The notes: generated by a model not told the origin, from the sequence alone. Positions 17,126 to 27,037 are shown, counted from the stretch's first letter. The stretch: DNA of 64,000 bases from JANPLG01 sp964609085 (GCA_964609085.1 CAZSRZ010000003.1:1-64000); one strand, 5' to 3'. Numbers and translations are program-made.

Positions 17126-19543
17126 TCACTCCCGGCGGACATACGTGGCCGCGGTGGGGCCCCTGGAACCGAGCCGCACGGTGATCATGCCGTCCCGATC
17201 GGTCCTCCACACGGGAATTCCGGCCGCCTGCAGGCGGGCGAGGGCTTCCGCATGCGGATGCCCGAAGCGGTTGCCGCCTCCGCAGGAGATCACCGCCGCC
17301 CGCGGTTGAACCCGGCGCAACCACTCCGACCCGGTCGATCCGCCGCTACCGTGGTGACCCACTTTGAGGAGATCGGCGCGGAGTATCCCTGCCCAGGGAG
17401 CCATTGCGCTTTCCTCCGGCATCCCCGTGTCTCCGGGCAGGAGCACGGCCCGATCTCCGGACTCCCATCGGAGCACAAGCGAGCTCGCATTATCAGAGAG
17501 AGGCGCGTCCCCCTTCGGTGGCCACAGTGCCCGCAGCCGACCGGAGCCGAGTTGCACCACGTCCCCCGCGCCGATCCCACCGACCGGAACGTCCAGGCGC
17601 GCTGCCTCGGCCAGGAGGGACGCCCAAGCCGGTGTAGGTTTCGTCGCGCGTCCGTAGACGATCGCGCCCGTCGGCACGGCTCGCAGCACCACCTCGATGC
17701 CGCCGATGTGATCCATGTCCTGATGAGTCGCCACTACCAGCTCCAGCCGGGCAACGCGAAGGGCGGACAGCGCCCGCACGACCTCGCCGCCTGCTGTAAC
17801 CGGACCGGCGTCAACTAGTGCCGTCGCGCCGTCCGGAGCTTGCAGGATCAGGGCATCCCCCTGACCGACGTCCACTGCCCGGAGCACCGGAACGTCAGGG
17901 TGCGGCGCAGGTGTCCGTTCGCATATCCCGAGGCACAGCGCGACGCTGCTCGTCGTCGCCAGCGTTCGAAAGGTGGAGTTCGGCGACCACGAACACGCCG
18001 CCAGCCCCGCATAGTAGGGAGTAAGCAGCCAGATTGGGGGTGCGAAAGCCAGAGCCACCCCGAATGGTTCGCCCGCGAAGAGGCGCGCGGAGGCGAGCAT
18101 CGCCGCGCCCGCCGACTCGACAGCGCCCGCCATGAATCCGAGGCCAATGCCAGCGAGGAAGGCATGCGCCAGCGAGAGGTAGGTCATGACGACGGTCAGC
18201 AGGCTGAGCGGGATGTTGGCGGCAATGGACCACCAGGAGATAGGGACGTGGATCAGAGACAGCACCGGAGCGACGGCGAGATGGGCCGCCAGAGCGGTGC
18301 TGAAGGCTCCGATGAATCCGTTGCCGGTGTTCGCAATGACGCCGCGCTTCTCCCCGTCCGGCAGCAACCGCGCCGCGACCACGGCGTGGATCGCGGGGGA
18401 GACCCTGATCAGCCCCCACACTGCAGCGGCGCTAAGCTGGAATCCGGGGTCGAACACGGAAAACGGTTGGAGCCCGAAAAGAATCAGGGCGGCGCAGCCG
18501 AGGCTATTCTCACCGTCTGCGCTGCGGCGGAGCCAGCGACTGCCGACAAACACCAGCCCCATCACACTGGCGCGGCTCACCGCTGCCCCCTGCTCGGTGA
18601 GGAGGTAGAACGCGGTTAACGCCAGTAGCCCAAGCACCCAGAAGCCCCAGCGGGCCTGCCGGAACCGCTCCGCCAACCAGAGAAACACCGCCAGCACCAG
18701 AGTGACCTGCGCGCCGCTGACCACCAGCAGGTGGATAGTTCCCGAGTTGCGGAAGGTGGACTCCACAGCGCCGGCTGCGGTCGGATCTGCCGCGTCGTCC
18801 TCCCCCAGGAGCATGGCATTCGCCAGGACGGCAATCTGCGGCGATAGCGTTGCGCGATTCCGCTCCAGAATCGCCAGGCGCGTGCGTCGCGAAAGCAGCT
18901 CGAGTGGACCGGGCTGTCCGCTTCGCAGGATCCGCACCTGCCCCCTCTCCGGCCGGAGTACCCACCCGACGCCGTGCCGGAGCCAGCGGAAGCGCTGCGA
19001 CCGCCCGCCGGGATTACGCTGTACTCCCGGGCGAAACAGCTTTCCCCACACCTCCACAACATCACCCCTCCGAGGTGCATCCTCTGCGGCGACGAGCAGG
19101 CCGACCCGCATCTCCGAAGACGGCATGCCCATTCGTGAGGCGTAGGCTCGCCCGAGCACGACGGCCGGCCCACGATCTCCGGCGGTGCCCGATCGGTCCA
19201 CCACCCCTCGAAAGGTGATTGGCGTCTCCGGACGGATGCCGGCCGGGGCCGGAGGGTGGGCGACGGGGTGGACACGCCAACCGCCGAATGCGACTGCCAG
19301 CAGCAGCCAGGCGGGGAAGCGCGGCCGCAAGGCCAAGAGGCACAGGCCCATCACGGCAGCGGAGGGCCAGGCCCACCCCGGCACGGCCTGCACCGCCAGA
19401 GCGGCGCCCGATGCCGAGGCAAGCGCCGCCCAAAAGAGCGGTCGGCGAAGGAACCACGCCTCCCATAGTGGGTGCGTCGGGTGGGGAGAGGCGTGGCGAG
19501 CGCGGGCGATCACGTATTGACGATCCGTCGAGGATATCACCAA
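17126..19543 (-). CDS. comEC: DNA internalization competence protein ComEC/Rec2
   Basis: An 805-residue integral membrane channel for single-stranded DNA uptake in natural transformation. It has an N-terminal membrane pair and OB-like DUF4131 region (about 30-200), the central Competence domain with many helices (about 235-510), including the LLVVSGAQVTLVL signature, and a C-terminal metallo-beta-lactamase-like domain with DVGQGDA, THQDMDHIGG (the HxDxDH metal site) and LKVGHHGS. All three expected parts are present, so the protein looks intact. A ComEA DNA receptor is not in the window. The pil operon 2 kb away supplies part of the pilus through which DNA would arrive. Confidence 0.93.
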   Translation of the reverse strand: MVISSTDRQYVIARARHASPHPTHPLWEAWFLRRPLFWAALASASGAALAVQAVPGWAWPSAAVMGLCLLALRPRFPAWLLLAVAFGGWRVHPVAHPPAPAGIRPETPITFRGVVDRSGTAGDRGPAVVLGRAYASRMGMPSSEMRVGLLVAAEDAPRRGDVVEVWGKLFRPGVQRNPGGRSQRFRWLRHGVGWVLRPERGQVRILRSGQPGPLELLSRRTRLAILERNRATLSPQIAVLANAMLLGEDDAADPTAAGAVESTFRNSGTIHLLVVSGAQVTLVLAVFLWLAERFRQARWGFWVLGLLALTAFYLLTEQGAAVSRASVMGLVFVGSRWLRRSADGENSLGCAALILFGLQPFSVFDPGFQLSAAAVWGLIRVSPAIHAVVAARLLPDGEKRGVIANTGNGFIGAFSTALAAHLAVAPVLSLIHVPISWWSIAANIPLSLLTVVMTYLSLAHAFLAGIGLGFMAGAVESAGAAMLASARLFAGEPFGVALAFAPPIWLLTPYYAGLAACSWSPNSTFRTLATTSSVALCLGICERTPAPHPDVPVLRAVDVGQGDALILQAPDGATALVDAGPVTAGGEVVRALSALRVARLELVVATHQDMDHIGGIEVVLRAVPTGAIVYGRATKPTPAWASLLAEAARLDVPVGGIGAGDVVQLGSGRLRALWPPKGDAPLSDNASSLVLRWESGDRAVLLPGDTGMPEESAMAPWAGILRADLLKVGHHGSGGSTGSEWLRRVQPRAAVISCGGGNRFGHPHAEALARLQAAGIPVWRTDRDGMITVRLGSRGPTAATYVRRE

Positions 19544-19652
19544 ATCATCCTCGAAACTGCACGGCTCGCGAAGATTCCCGCAACTGTGGCGCGGGAACAG
19601 GCACTAATCTCGGCAGCAGAGTCGCAACAGTCGGTGGCTCACGTATCTTCCA

Positions 19653-20552
19653 ATGTCCGCGGCCCCTCCCCAGGTGAATGAACCTCACGGTGCCTCGCGG
19701 GACGCACTCCCGCCAGGCGTGTTCGCGCCTGCTCGCCTCGAGCCGGAAACCCCCTGGATTCAGCGGGATGTAGGTCGTCGGCTCCTCACGGGAGACGAGG
19801 AAATCCGGCTGGCCCGCGCCATTCAGGTGGGCGATGAGGAGGCCCGGCGATGCCTGGTGGAGTCGAACATTCGGCTCGTGATCAGCATCGCCCGCCGATA
19901 CCGTGCACCCGGCCTCACCCTGGAGGATCTGATCCAGGAGGGGCTGATCGGGCTCCTGACCGCCGTCTCTCGCTTCGATCCCGACCGGGGGTTCCGGTTC
20001 AGCACCTACGCCACTCACTGGATCCGGCAGGCGATCGGCCGCGCCATCGACAATCATTCCCGCCTGATCCGAATGCCTGGGCACGTCGCGGAGGCCCAGC
20101 GGCGCGTTGAGAAGGCCCGGAGCCTCCTGACCCGACGTCTGGGGCGTCCGCCCACCGTGGCCGAACTGGCGGATGAGACCGGCTACTCAGCAGAGCGGCT
20201 ATCGCTGGTGATGGAGTCCGGCCCGGACGCCCTCTCGCTCGACACCATGCTTCAGGGGACGGACGAGGCCAGCCTGGCCGAACTGATGCTGGATCCCAAC
20301 GCACCGGACCCGGAGGGTGCGATGCTCGTCGCGCGAACGCGCGATGGGCTCGACAGCATCATTGCCGGGCTCCCAGAGCAGGAGCGCGTGGTCATCCAGC
20401 TTCGCTACGGATTCGCGGATGGTGGGGCCCGCACCCTGCAAGAGGTCTCCCAGCGGCTTCGGATCTCTCGCGAGGGCGTGCGGCAGATCGAGACGCGGGC
20501 GCTCCGGCGCCTCCGCAATGCCGCCGGGCAGGCTGGGCTCGACCTGCCCTGA
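19653..20552 (+). CDS. Sigma-70 family RNA polymerase sigma factor (group 2/3, SigA-like)
   Basis: A 299-residue sigma factor. It has region 1.2-like sequence (LTGDEEIRLARAIQVGDEEAR), a complete region 2 (NIRLVISIARRY, LTLEDLIQEGLIGLLTAVSRFD, FSTYATHWIRQAIGRAID), region 3 (MPGHVAEAQRRVEKARSLL) and region 4 (TLQEVSQRLRISREGVRQIETRALRRLR). The domain set and size match a group 2 or small primary-like factor rather than an ECF factor; the long non-conserved insert of RpoD is absent. It is divergent from comEC. Target promoters are unknown; an alternative stationary-phase or stress role is a guess. Confidence 0.9.
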   Translation: MSAAPPQVNEPHGASRDALPPGVFAPARLEPETPWIQRDVGRRLLTGDEEIRLARAIQVGDEEARRCLVESNIRLVISIARRYRAPGLTLEDLIQEGLIGLLTAVSRFDPDRGFRFSTYATHWIRQAIGRAIDNHSRLIRMPGHVAEAQRRVEKARSLLTRRLGRPPTVAELADETGYSAERLSLVMESGPDALSLDTMLQGTDEASLAELMLDPNAPDPEGAMLVARTRDGLDSIIAGLPEQERVVIQLRYGFADGGARTLQEVSQRLRISREGVRQIETRALRRLRNAAGQAGLDLP

Positions 20553-20621
20553 ATCGGGGGAGGCGTCCATCGGCTGAAGGGCGAATCGTCTCTCCGGCCC
20601 TGCCCTGTTCCTCACCCACCG

Positions 20622-22673
20622 ATGCCTCGCCCCCTGTTTGCGCTTGTTCTGGTTGCCCTGCTCGGCACCTCTATCCCTCTGCCCGCAGCACCCGTCCGCG
20701 TGGAGACCGCAGACGTGTGCATCTACGGCGGCACCGCCGCCGGGGTCATCGCCGCCGTCGCCACGGCCAGGCTTGGGAGATCGGCGATCGTCATCGAACC
20801 GGGCGAGCACCTCGGCGGGCTGACCAGTGGCGGCCTCGGGCAGACCGACATCGGCAATAAGGGGGCGATCGGCGGCATCTCCCGCGAGTTCTACCGGCGC
20901 GTGCGCGACCACTACGCCCACCGTTACGGCATCGCGTCACCCCAGTACGCGGACTGCACCGGCGGGTTTCGCTTCGAACCGCACGTCGCAGAGAACATTC
21001 TGAACCAGATGCTGGCCGAGTCCGGGGCGCGCGCCGTGCTGCGGACTCGCCTGGTGCGCGCCAAGCGGCGCGGTAACCGCATCGTCGAGCTTCTCGGCAG
21101 CACCGGCGTCGTCTTCCGCGCCGCCGTCTTTGTCGACGCGGGCTACGAGGGCGACCTGATGGCTGCCGCTGGAGTGCGCTACACCGTGGGGCGGGAAGCC
21201 AACCAGCGATACGGCGAAACCCTGAACGGCGTCCAATTTGGCCAGGGAAAGCACAACTTCACCCGGCAGGTGGATCCCTACGTCGTTCCCGGCAATCCCG
21301 GCAGCGGACTGCTCCCGGGGATCACCGCCTACGATGGCGCGCCCAACGGCTCAGCGGATCATCGGGTGCAGGCCTACTGTTACCGGATGTGCCTGACGCG
21401 CGCCGCGGATCGGATCCCTTTTCCGAAACCCGCGGACTACGATCCCGCCCGGTATGAGCTCTACGGCCGCTATCTGCATGCCGGCGTCTTCGAGATCTTC
21501 GGCAATAGCCAGCCGATGCCGAACGGCAAAACCGACACCAACAACCATGGCGCCATCGCCACGGACAACATCGGCCGAAACTATGCCTACCCGGACGGGG
21601 ATCAGGTCACGCGAGAACGGATCATCCGGGACCATATCAGCTATCAGCAGGGCCTGATGTGGTTCCTCTGCAATGATCCCCGTGTTCCGGAGGGGGTGCG
21701 CAGCACCGTCTCGCAGTGGGGGCTGGCGCGGGATGAGTTTCAGGACACGGGCGGGTGGCCGCACCAGCTCTATGTGCGGGAAGCACGTCGGATGGTCAGC
21801 GATACGGTGATGACGGAGCACCACTGTCGCGGCGCCCGGACAGTCCCGGACTCCATCGGGCTCGCAGCCTACGGGATGGACTCGCACCACGTTCAACGGG
21901 TCGTGAAGGATGGGCAGATCATCAACGAGGGCGACGTGCAGGTGGGTGGGTTCTCCCCGTACCCGATCTCGTACCGTTCCATTCACCCGGTCGTGGCGGA
22001 GTGTGTGAACCTGCTCGTGCCCGTCTGCCTCTCGGCTTCGCACATTGCCTATGGCTCCATCCGGATGGAGCCGGTGTTCATGGTGCTCGGGCAGTCGGCG
22101 GCGACGGCGGCGGTGATGGCGATCGAGCGAGGGTGCACGATCCAGCAGGTCCCCGTCGGGGAGCTGCAGGAGCGGCTGCGCCTGGGCGGGCAGATCCTGC
22201 AGTGGTCGGCCCCTCGAGTTGCCGTGCTCGACCCTACCCGCCTCCGCGGCCTGGTGCTGGATGACCGGGACGCCGTGCGCGAGGGCGAATGGCCGGAGTC
22301 GACTCGCGGCAGCGAGCGCCGCGTGGGCACCGGCTACGTGCACGACGGGAACGTCGGCAAGGGGGAGAAGAGCGCCCGATGGACGGTGCGTGTTCCCGCC
22401 GCCGGGGAGTATGAGATCTACCTCGTGCACGTGCCGAACGAGAATCGAGCAACCAACGTCCCCGTTGAGCTCCGGTCCGGGAGCGCCCCAGCCATGGTCG
22501 TGCGTGTCAATCAGCGGTCTGCGTTCGGCGACGGCTTCTCGCCGCTCGGCAGGGTTAAGCTGTCGCCGGACGTTCCCCTGCTCGTCACGGTCCGAACTGC
22601 GGGCACGGATGGGTTCGTCGTGTTGGACGGGCTGCAGGTGGTGCCGGTCGGGGTCCCGGGGGGCTACCCATGA
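20622..22673 (+). CDS. Secreted FAD-dependent oxidoreductase with C-terminal golvesin/xanthan-lyase-type domain
   Basis: A 683-residue protein with an N-terminal signal (to about Ala23), then the dinucleotide-binding start DVCIYGGTAAGVIAAVATARLG and LGGLTSGGLGQTD, typical of the FAD_oxidored (PF12831) family found in Planctomycetota, Bacteroidota and Armatimonadota. The last ~130 residues (RWTVRVPAAGEYEIYLVHVPN and following) look like the golvesin/xanthan-lyase C-terminal beta-sandwich, a carbohydrate-associated domain. It may oxidise a sugar or polyol outside the cytoplasm. It overlaps the sulfotransferase gene by ATGA. Confidence 0.82.
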   Translation: MPRPLFALVLVALLGTSIPLPAAPVRVETADVCIYGGTAAGVIAAVATARLGRSAIVIEPGEHLGGLTSGGLGQTDIGNKGAIGGISREFYRRVRDHYAHRYGIASPQYADCTGGFRFEPHVAENILNQMLAESGARAVLRTRLVRAKRRGNRIVELLGSTGVVFRAAVFVDAGYEGDLMAAAGVRYTVGREANQRYGETLNGVQFGQGKHNFTRQVDPYVVPGNPGSGLLPGITAYDGAPNGSADHRVQAYCYRMCLTRAADRIPFPKPADYDPARYELYGRYLHAGVFEIFGNSQPMPNGKTDTNNHGAIATDNIGRNYAYPDGDQVTRERIIRDHISYQQGLMWFLCNDPRVPEGVRSTVSQWGLARDEFQDTGGWPHQLYVREARRMVSDTVMTEHHCRGARTVPDSIGLAAYGMDSHHVQRVVKDGQIINEGDVQVGGFSPYPISYRSIHPVVAECVNLLVPVCLSASHIAYGSIRMEPVFMVLGQSAATAAVMAIERGCTIQQVPVGELQERLRLGGQILQWSAPRVAVLDPTRLRGLVLDDRDAVREGEWPESTRGSERRVGTGYVHDGNVGKGEKSARWTVRVPAAGEYEIYLVHVPNENRATNVPVELRSGSAPAMVVRVNQRSAFGDGFSPLGRVKLSPDVPLLVTVRTAGTDGFVVLDGLQVVPVGVPGGYP

Positions 22674-23992
22674 CGACGTACTTCAAGCCGAGCGCCACGC
22701 TGGTCGCGGCGCGCGCCGGGCTCCTCGCTATCGCTCCGGAGCAACGCTCGGCCTGGGTGCTGGATCAGCTGCTGCCGTTGATGCCGACCCGGCCCGAAGT
22801 GGATGTCAACCGCAACTCCTCCATCCTTCACCTGTTCGCGGGGTTGCCGACACCCAGCGCCGGCTTCCCGCTGTTCCGGGATGCGATCCGGGATGTGCTC
22901 GGCATCCCGTTCTATCCGGTCGAACTGGAGGGGAAGCGGTCACTGAACGCGATCGCCGCCTACCTCACGGAGGAGACGCTGGCTGAGTTCACTGAGGTCG
23001 CAGATTACGTGGACGACCCGCTCCAGGGTGGGGTCTGGGCCTGGGGGGACCCCGCCGGGGAGCCGCCGGGGGAACCGCAGGGGGATCCACTCGACCCGGC
23101 CGTTCTTGTCCTCTCCGCGCCCCGATCGGGCAGCACCCTCTTCCGGGCAATCCTCGCCGGCCACCCGGACCTATTCTCGCCCCCGGAGCTGAATCTGCTC
23201 CCCTTCCGGGACATGAAGGAGCGCGCGCAGAAGATCGATCGCCTCGGCTACGCATGGATGCGCGGCGGCCCATTCACCGCGCTGCTCAATCTGGAGGGAT
23301 TGTCCCCGGAGGCAGCTCAGCAGCGCCTCGCCGCCATGGAGCGCGAGGCCACGCCAGTGCGGCAACTCTACGCCCACCTACAGGCGCAAGCCCGCCCACG
23401 GCTGCTGGTCGACAAATCGCCGCTTTACGCCCTCTCCGACATCTGGCTCGAGCGGGCGGAGAGAGCGTTCCGCGATCCGATCTACGTCCACCTGGTTCGT
23501 CACCCGCTAAGCGTGATGGAGTCCTTCGCGCGGATGCGCTTCCACCGGCTGCTAGGCCCGCATTGGCCCGTTTGGGATCCCAACCCCTGGCGGCTGGGAG
23601 AAAAAGTGTGGCTGGTGTGTCACCGGCAAATCCTCGACACACTCTCCCACGTGCCGCCGACGCGGCAGACCCTCATCCGTTACGAAGATCTGGTGACCGC
23701 GCCCGAGGAAACCTGCCGCCGCCTCTGCGCCTTCCTCAACCTGCCCTACGTGCCGGCCATGGCGGACCCGTATGCCGGGGAACGGATGCTCCGATCCCCC
23801 TTCACCGGAATCCGAGCCACCGCCACCATCGGTGACCCAAACCTGCTTACCCACGCCGCCATCGACCCAGACCTCGCCGACGCCTGGAAGCGAGCTCCCT
23901 CGCCGCGGCCGCTCTCAGCTCCCACCCTCGCGCTGATGCGCGAACTTGGCTACCCCGAGGCCCTCGTTCGACCTGCGGCGTCCGTCGGTTGA
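22670..23992 (+). CDS. Sulfotransferase family protein with carrier-like N-terminal region
   Basis: A 440-residue PAPS-dependent sulfotransferase. The 5'-phosphosulfate loop is SAPRSGSTLFRAILAGHPD (about residues 147-165) and the 3'-phosphate motif is HLVRHPLSVMESF (about 273-285). Before it, ~110 residues contain LGIPFYPVELEGKRSLNAIAAYLTEE, which resembles the last helices of an acyl-carrier domain, although no DSL phosphopantetheine serine is clear. Sulfotransferases joined to carrier modules act in olefin-forming polyketide pathways, but no other such genes are nearby. The gene is translationally coupled to the FAD oxidoreductase. Confidence 0.82.
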   Translation: MTTYFKPSATLVAARAGLLAIAPEQRSAWVLDQLLPLMPTRPEVDVNRNSSILHLFAGLPTPSAGFPLFRDAIRDVLGIPFYPVELEGKRSLNAIAAYLTEETLAEFTEVADYVDDPLQGGVWAWGDPAGEPPGEPQGDPLDPAVLVLSAPRSGSTLFRAILAGHPDLFSPPELNLLPFRDMKERAQKIDRLGYAWMRGGPFTALLNLEGLSPEAAQQRLAAMEREATPVRQLYAHLQAQARPRLLVDKSPLYALSDIWLERAERAFRDPIYVHLVRHPLSVMESFARMRFHRLLGPHWPVWDPNPWRLGEKVWLVCHRQILDTLSHVPPTRQTLIRYEDLVTAPEETCRRLCAFLNLPYVPAMADPYAGERMLRSPFTGIRATATIGDPNLLTHAAIDPDLADAWKRAPSPRPLSAPTLALMRELGYPEALVRPAASVG

Positions 23993-24175
23993 CACCGGCA
24001 GACCGCTTGAAGGTCTGGACTCTGGAAACTCCATGGCCTGGGGCTTCCTGGTGATCGCCGCGCAAGGCGCTAATATGTTCGCCTCTACGCCGTCGCCCCT
24101 TGCGGGCGAAGGCGATTGGCCGCCCTGCGGGAGGGTCTTTCGCCTGCCCGCAGCCGGGTTTCAGTCGATCCAGAG

Positions 24176-24235
<60 letters not shown>

Positions 24236-24302
24236 GGCCCTGATCTTGTCTTCGTTGTTCGGGCGGACGCCGTTGGTATGCGTTCCATAGGCACATCCAC
24301 AC

Positions 24303-26003
24303 ATGACCACGATTGAACGCTCGTTCGGAGGGCGCAGAGCTTCCCGCAACCTGGGAGTGCTCGCCGGATCGGCGGTCGGGCTCGGCCTGCTACTCCTGGC
24401 GAACGCCTGCGTGCGTGGGGCCGACGATGACGTCGGCGGCGACCCGCTGCTGCACCCGAACTTCCAGCGCACCGTCACCATCAGCCGTCCGCGGATCTAT
24501 CTGGGTGAATTGCTGGAGGTTGTCAGCCAGCAGGTGGGCGTCTCTGTCTCCGCCGACGAAGAGCGGTGGCCGCTGGGCGGGATTCCTCTGACGTTGAGGG
24601 CGGATGGCGTACCAGCGTCGCGGCTGCTCGCGGCGGTCCGCGAAACGTTGAACACGCCCTACAATGCGATGGAGTGGCGCCCCGCGCGCGACGGCGAGCC
24701 CGGCGCGCTGCTCCGCGCCCAGCGGTCGGCCGCGGATGCCGCGGGCGTCGCACGGCGGGATCTGCTGGATTCGTTCCGGCGAGGGGTTCGGCGCATCTGG
24801 CAGGCGGCGAGAAAGCCGGACGGCGCTCGCGAGATCGATCTGCGTGGGATGACCGGTTTCTTTCCCGGAACGAAGGATCCCCTGCCGCAGCATCATCTGG
24901 ATGTGCTGGCTGCCATCCGGAGCGCTGAGTTGGAGGAGATGCTGCAGGGCGGACGGGTCACACTGTCGGCGCACCGGATCTCCGCTCGCGGCCGGGGCAC
25001 CCTGCCTCAAACTCCCGCCGACCCCGCCGCCCAGGGTGACGGCGAGCCGAGCTTCAGCTTCCATTTGGAGTTCGGTCCCGCCTACCTCGGCCCCGTCCTC
25101 TGGCTGTCCAACGAGGCGGGTGCGAGGACCAATCTGCTCGGCGGCGCGGGCTGGGACCGCAAGTGGATCAACGACGAACTGAAGGACTGGATTTACGTAG
25201 ACCACCCCACGGTTCGCGACTTGCAGGCGCGCATTCGGGCCCGCGATCCCGGTTCCGCGGGAAAGCCTATCCAGGTCCAGCGCCCGGCCGACTGGGCCGT
25301 TCGGTTCGCCGAACTTCAGAAGACCCCCGTGCTTGCGGATCTGGTGAACGCCCAGGCGAATACTGTGGCTCCCACGGCTCGCCTCGGCGCCTCCCCGGAC
25401 ATCACTGCCCGCATGATGGTGCTCGATATGGATGTCATGCACCGCACGCTAAAGGAGTGCTTCCTTTTTCGCCACGTCACGGCCCTCACCGATGACCGCC
25501 CCTCGCTGGTGCGCTGGAGGACGATTCGGTCCCTGCGAAAAGCGGCTCGGGACAATGCAGGCTTTCTGGATCTGGATTCCCTGGCCCTTCTCGTCAGCCT
25601 GACGCCCGCTCAGGCGCGGGGATTGGTCTGGGATTTCCCCGATGCCCATCCAGACAAGCTGGGTCCCTGGGTGGCTCCATTGCTCCTGCATGACAACTTG
25701 ACCCCGGCGGCCCAACGACGGCTGTCCCTGGAAGAGGGCATTCGCTGGTCCGACGCGGGGCTGGTGGCCAGGGCCGCGTTCCTCGGTGTGCCCGACCGGG
25801 ATGACCGCTTCGGGGGCATGGCCCTCCGTTCCCCGACACCGGATACGCGCGTACGACTGCGTATTGAAGCGGCGCCGGTCGATCCCGTGCGTGGCGAATC
25901 AAAGGTGCTGACATGGACCGTCTTCGCCCGCTCAGCAGTTTCCCATTCCGTTAGATGGAAGTTGACCAGGTCGCTGTCTGAAGCCGAGGCCGACGCCAGG
26001 TGA
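24303..26003 (+). CDS. Exported protein of unknown function with secretin-N/STN-like domain
   Basis: I do not recognise a named family for this 566-residue protein. It has a basic start and hydrophobic segment ending in LLANAC, which may be a signal peptide or imperfect lipobox. Residues ~55-115 (IYLGELLEVVSQQVGVSVSA, IPLTLRADGVPASRLLAAV) have the beta-alpha-beta pattern of STN/secretin N-terminal domains, as in pilQ here and the paralogue pair at 57.9-61.3 kb. The rest (about 130-560) is mixed alpha/beta without membrane spans. An 18-bp palindrome, a TC microsatellite and a TATACT box precede it, so it may be phase-variable. No partner gene is adjacent on the same strand. Confidence 0.6.
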   Translation: MTTIERSFGGRRASRNLGVLAGSAVGLGLLLLANACVRGADDDVGGDPLLHPNFQRTVTISRPRIYLGELLEVVSQQVGVSVSADEERWPLGGIPLTLRADGVPASRLLAAVRETLNTPYNAMEWRPARDGEPGALLRAQRSAADAAGVARRDLLDSFRRGVRRIWQAARKPDGAREIDLRGMTGFFPGTKDPLPQHHLDVLAAIRSAELEEMLQGGRVTLSAHRISARGRGTLPQTPADPAAQGDGEPSFSFHLEFGPAYLGPVLWLSNEAGARTNLLGGAGWDRKWINDELKDWIYVDHPTVRDLQARIRARDPGSAGKPIQVQRPADWAVRFAELQKTPVLADLVNAQANTVAPTARLGASPDITARMMVLDMDVMHRTLKECFLFRHVTALTDDRPSLVRWRTIRSLRKAARDNAGFLDLDSLALLVSLTPAQARGLVWDFPDAHPDKLGPWVAPLLLHDNLTPAAQRRLSLEEGIRWSDAGLVARAAFLGVPDRDDRFGGMALRSPTPDTRVRLRIEAAPVDPVRGESKVLTWTVFARSAVSHSVRWKLTRSLSEAEADAR

Positions 26004-26066
26004 CCCGGCTCGGCTGCGGCGCGGCCCTGACAATCAGCCCCCGGTGTAGCCTGACCGGTTTCGACC

Positions 26067-26531
26067 TCACTCGTCCGCAACGAGCAAGTGGAAGACATCG
26101 GTGCAGATCTTGGATGGGTCGGTGTTCCAATCGTCCATCCAGTGTCCGTAAACCTCCCAATTGGGGCCTGCCACCGCGTGCCCGTTGTTCGCGCACCACA
26201 GCAGAATCGCCTCATGTGCCTCACGGAGTTTTCCGTAAGGCCCGTAGTGTGTCGTTGTGGCCACCGGACCGGTAGGGGTCCTCGAGCCGACAACCTCGCC
26301 GTACCCCGCGTACGGGGCGTCCAGTTCGACGCCGACTTCAAGGTTGATCTGACCGTCCAGGTAGACTGCGACATGTCGCCCCGCTCCCTCAACTTTCTGG
26401 GCGCGGACAACTCCCCACACAATACCGCAGGCTTCCGGAACGACCTTCGCAAGCTCCTGTGAAGTCGCGCGGCGGCGCACGACCGCGAGCGGCTGGCCGT
26501 GGTGTTGCTCGAGGCGAACCTGGTATTCCAT
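26067..26531 (-). CDS. GyrI-like/AraC-effector-binding domain protein
   Basis: A stand-alone 154-residue protein matching the GyrI-like small-molecule-binding fold (the domain found at the C-terminus of SoxS/Rob/AraC-type regulators). Typical pieces are QPLAVVRRRATSQEL at the start, VATTTHYGPYGKLREAHEAIL in the middle, and a terminal WEVYGHWMDDWNTDPSK region. No DNA-binding domain is attached. The ATG at 26531 is chosen because the upstream part of the frame is unrelated sequence. It lies 53 bp after the ankyrin gene and may be the last gene of the sugar-transport operon. Ligand unknown. Confidence 0.8.
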   Translation of the reverse strand: MEYQVRLEQHHGQPLAVVRRRATSQELAKVVPEACGIVWGVVRAQKVEGAGRHVAVYLDGQINLEVGVELDAPYAGYGEVVGSRTPTGPVATTTHYGPYGKLREAHEAILLWCANNGHAVAGPNWEVYGHWMDDWNTDPSKICTDVFHLLVADE

Positions 26532-26584
26532 GTAAAAGACCTCTGTCGCTGGAGTAGTCCGAGGGCCAGCGAAGGTGCGCGACA

Positions 26585-27037
26585 CTACTCCGTCGCGCCT
26601 CCTGCCCGAAGAAGCTTGGCCGCCGCTGTTGCCTTGTGGAAGGCGGTCTCGTCTAGCGGAGTTCTGCCGTTGGCGCTGCGGAAGTGCACGTCCGCCCCCC
26701 GCTCGAGGAGCAGTTGGACCAACTCCCGCTGATCTCCGTGAGCCGCCGCGTGCAGGGGCGTGCCGCCGTAGTGTTCGTTGATGCTGGCGGCATCCAGTTC
26801 CGCTCCGGCTTCCAGCAACAGCTCGGCCACGGCTCGATGCCCCTTCCACGCTGCGTAGTGGAGCGGCGTCGCTTCCTCGGCATCCCGCAGCTTGACCAGT
26901 TCCGGCCAGACCTTCAGCAGCGCGGCGACCGTGGCCGCATCGCCCTGCTTCACGGCGCGGATGAAACCCTTCTCCAGCCGGGCGCGCTCGATGCTGATCG
27001 TGAGCTGAGGCGTCGATTCGGGCTGCTGTTCAGACAC
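26585..27037 (-). CDS. Small ankyrin-repeat protein
   Basis: A 150-residue protein with about four ankyrin repeats: GFIRAVKQGDAATVAALLK, ATPLHYAAWKGHRAVAELLLEAG, GTPLHAAAHGDQRELVQLLLERG and GRTPLDETAFHKATAAAKLL. No signal peptide, so probably cytoplasmic protein-protein binding. Translation starts at a GTG with GGGAGG five bases upstream. It begins 39 bp after the end of the sugar permease gene and precedes the GyrI-like gene. Its partner is unknown. Confidence 0.85.
   Translation of the reverse strand: MSEQQPESTPQLTISIERARLEKGFIRAVKQGDAATVAALLKVWPELVKLRDAEEATPLHYAAWKGHRAVAELLLEAGAELDAASINEHYGGTPLHAAAHGDQRELVQLLLERGADVHFRSANGRTPLDETAFHKATAAAKLLRAGGATE

Noticed and set aside
15321..17309. 662-codon frame opposite the PhyH and dehydrogenase genes
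   Set aside because: It spans two well-supported genes antisense and has no domain signature.
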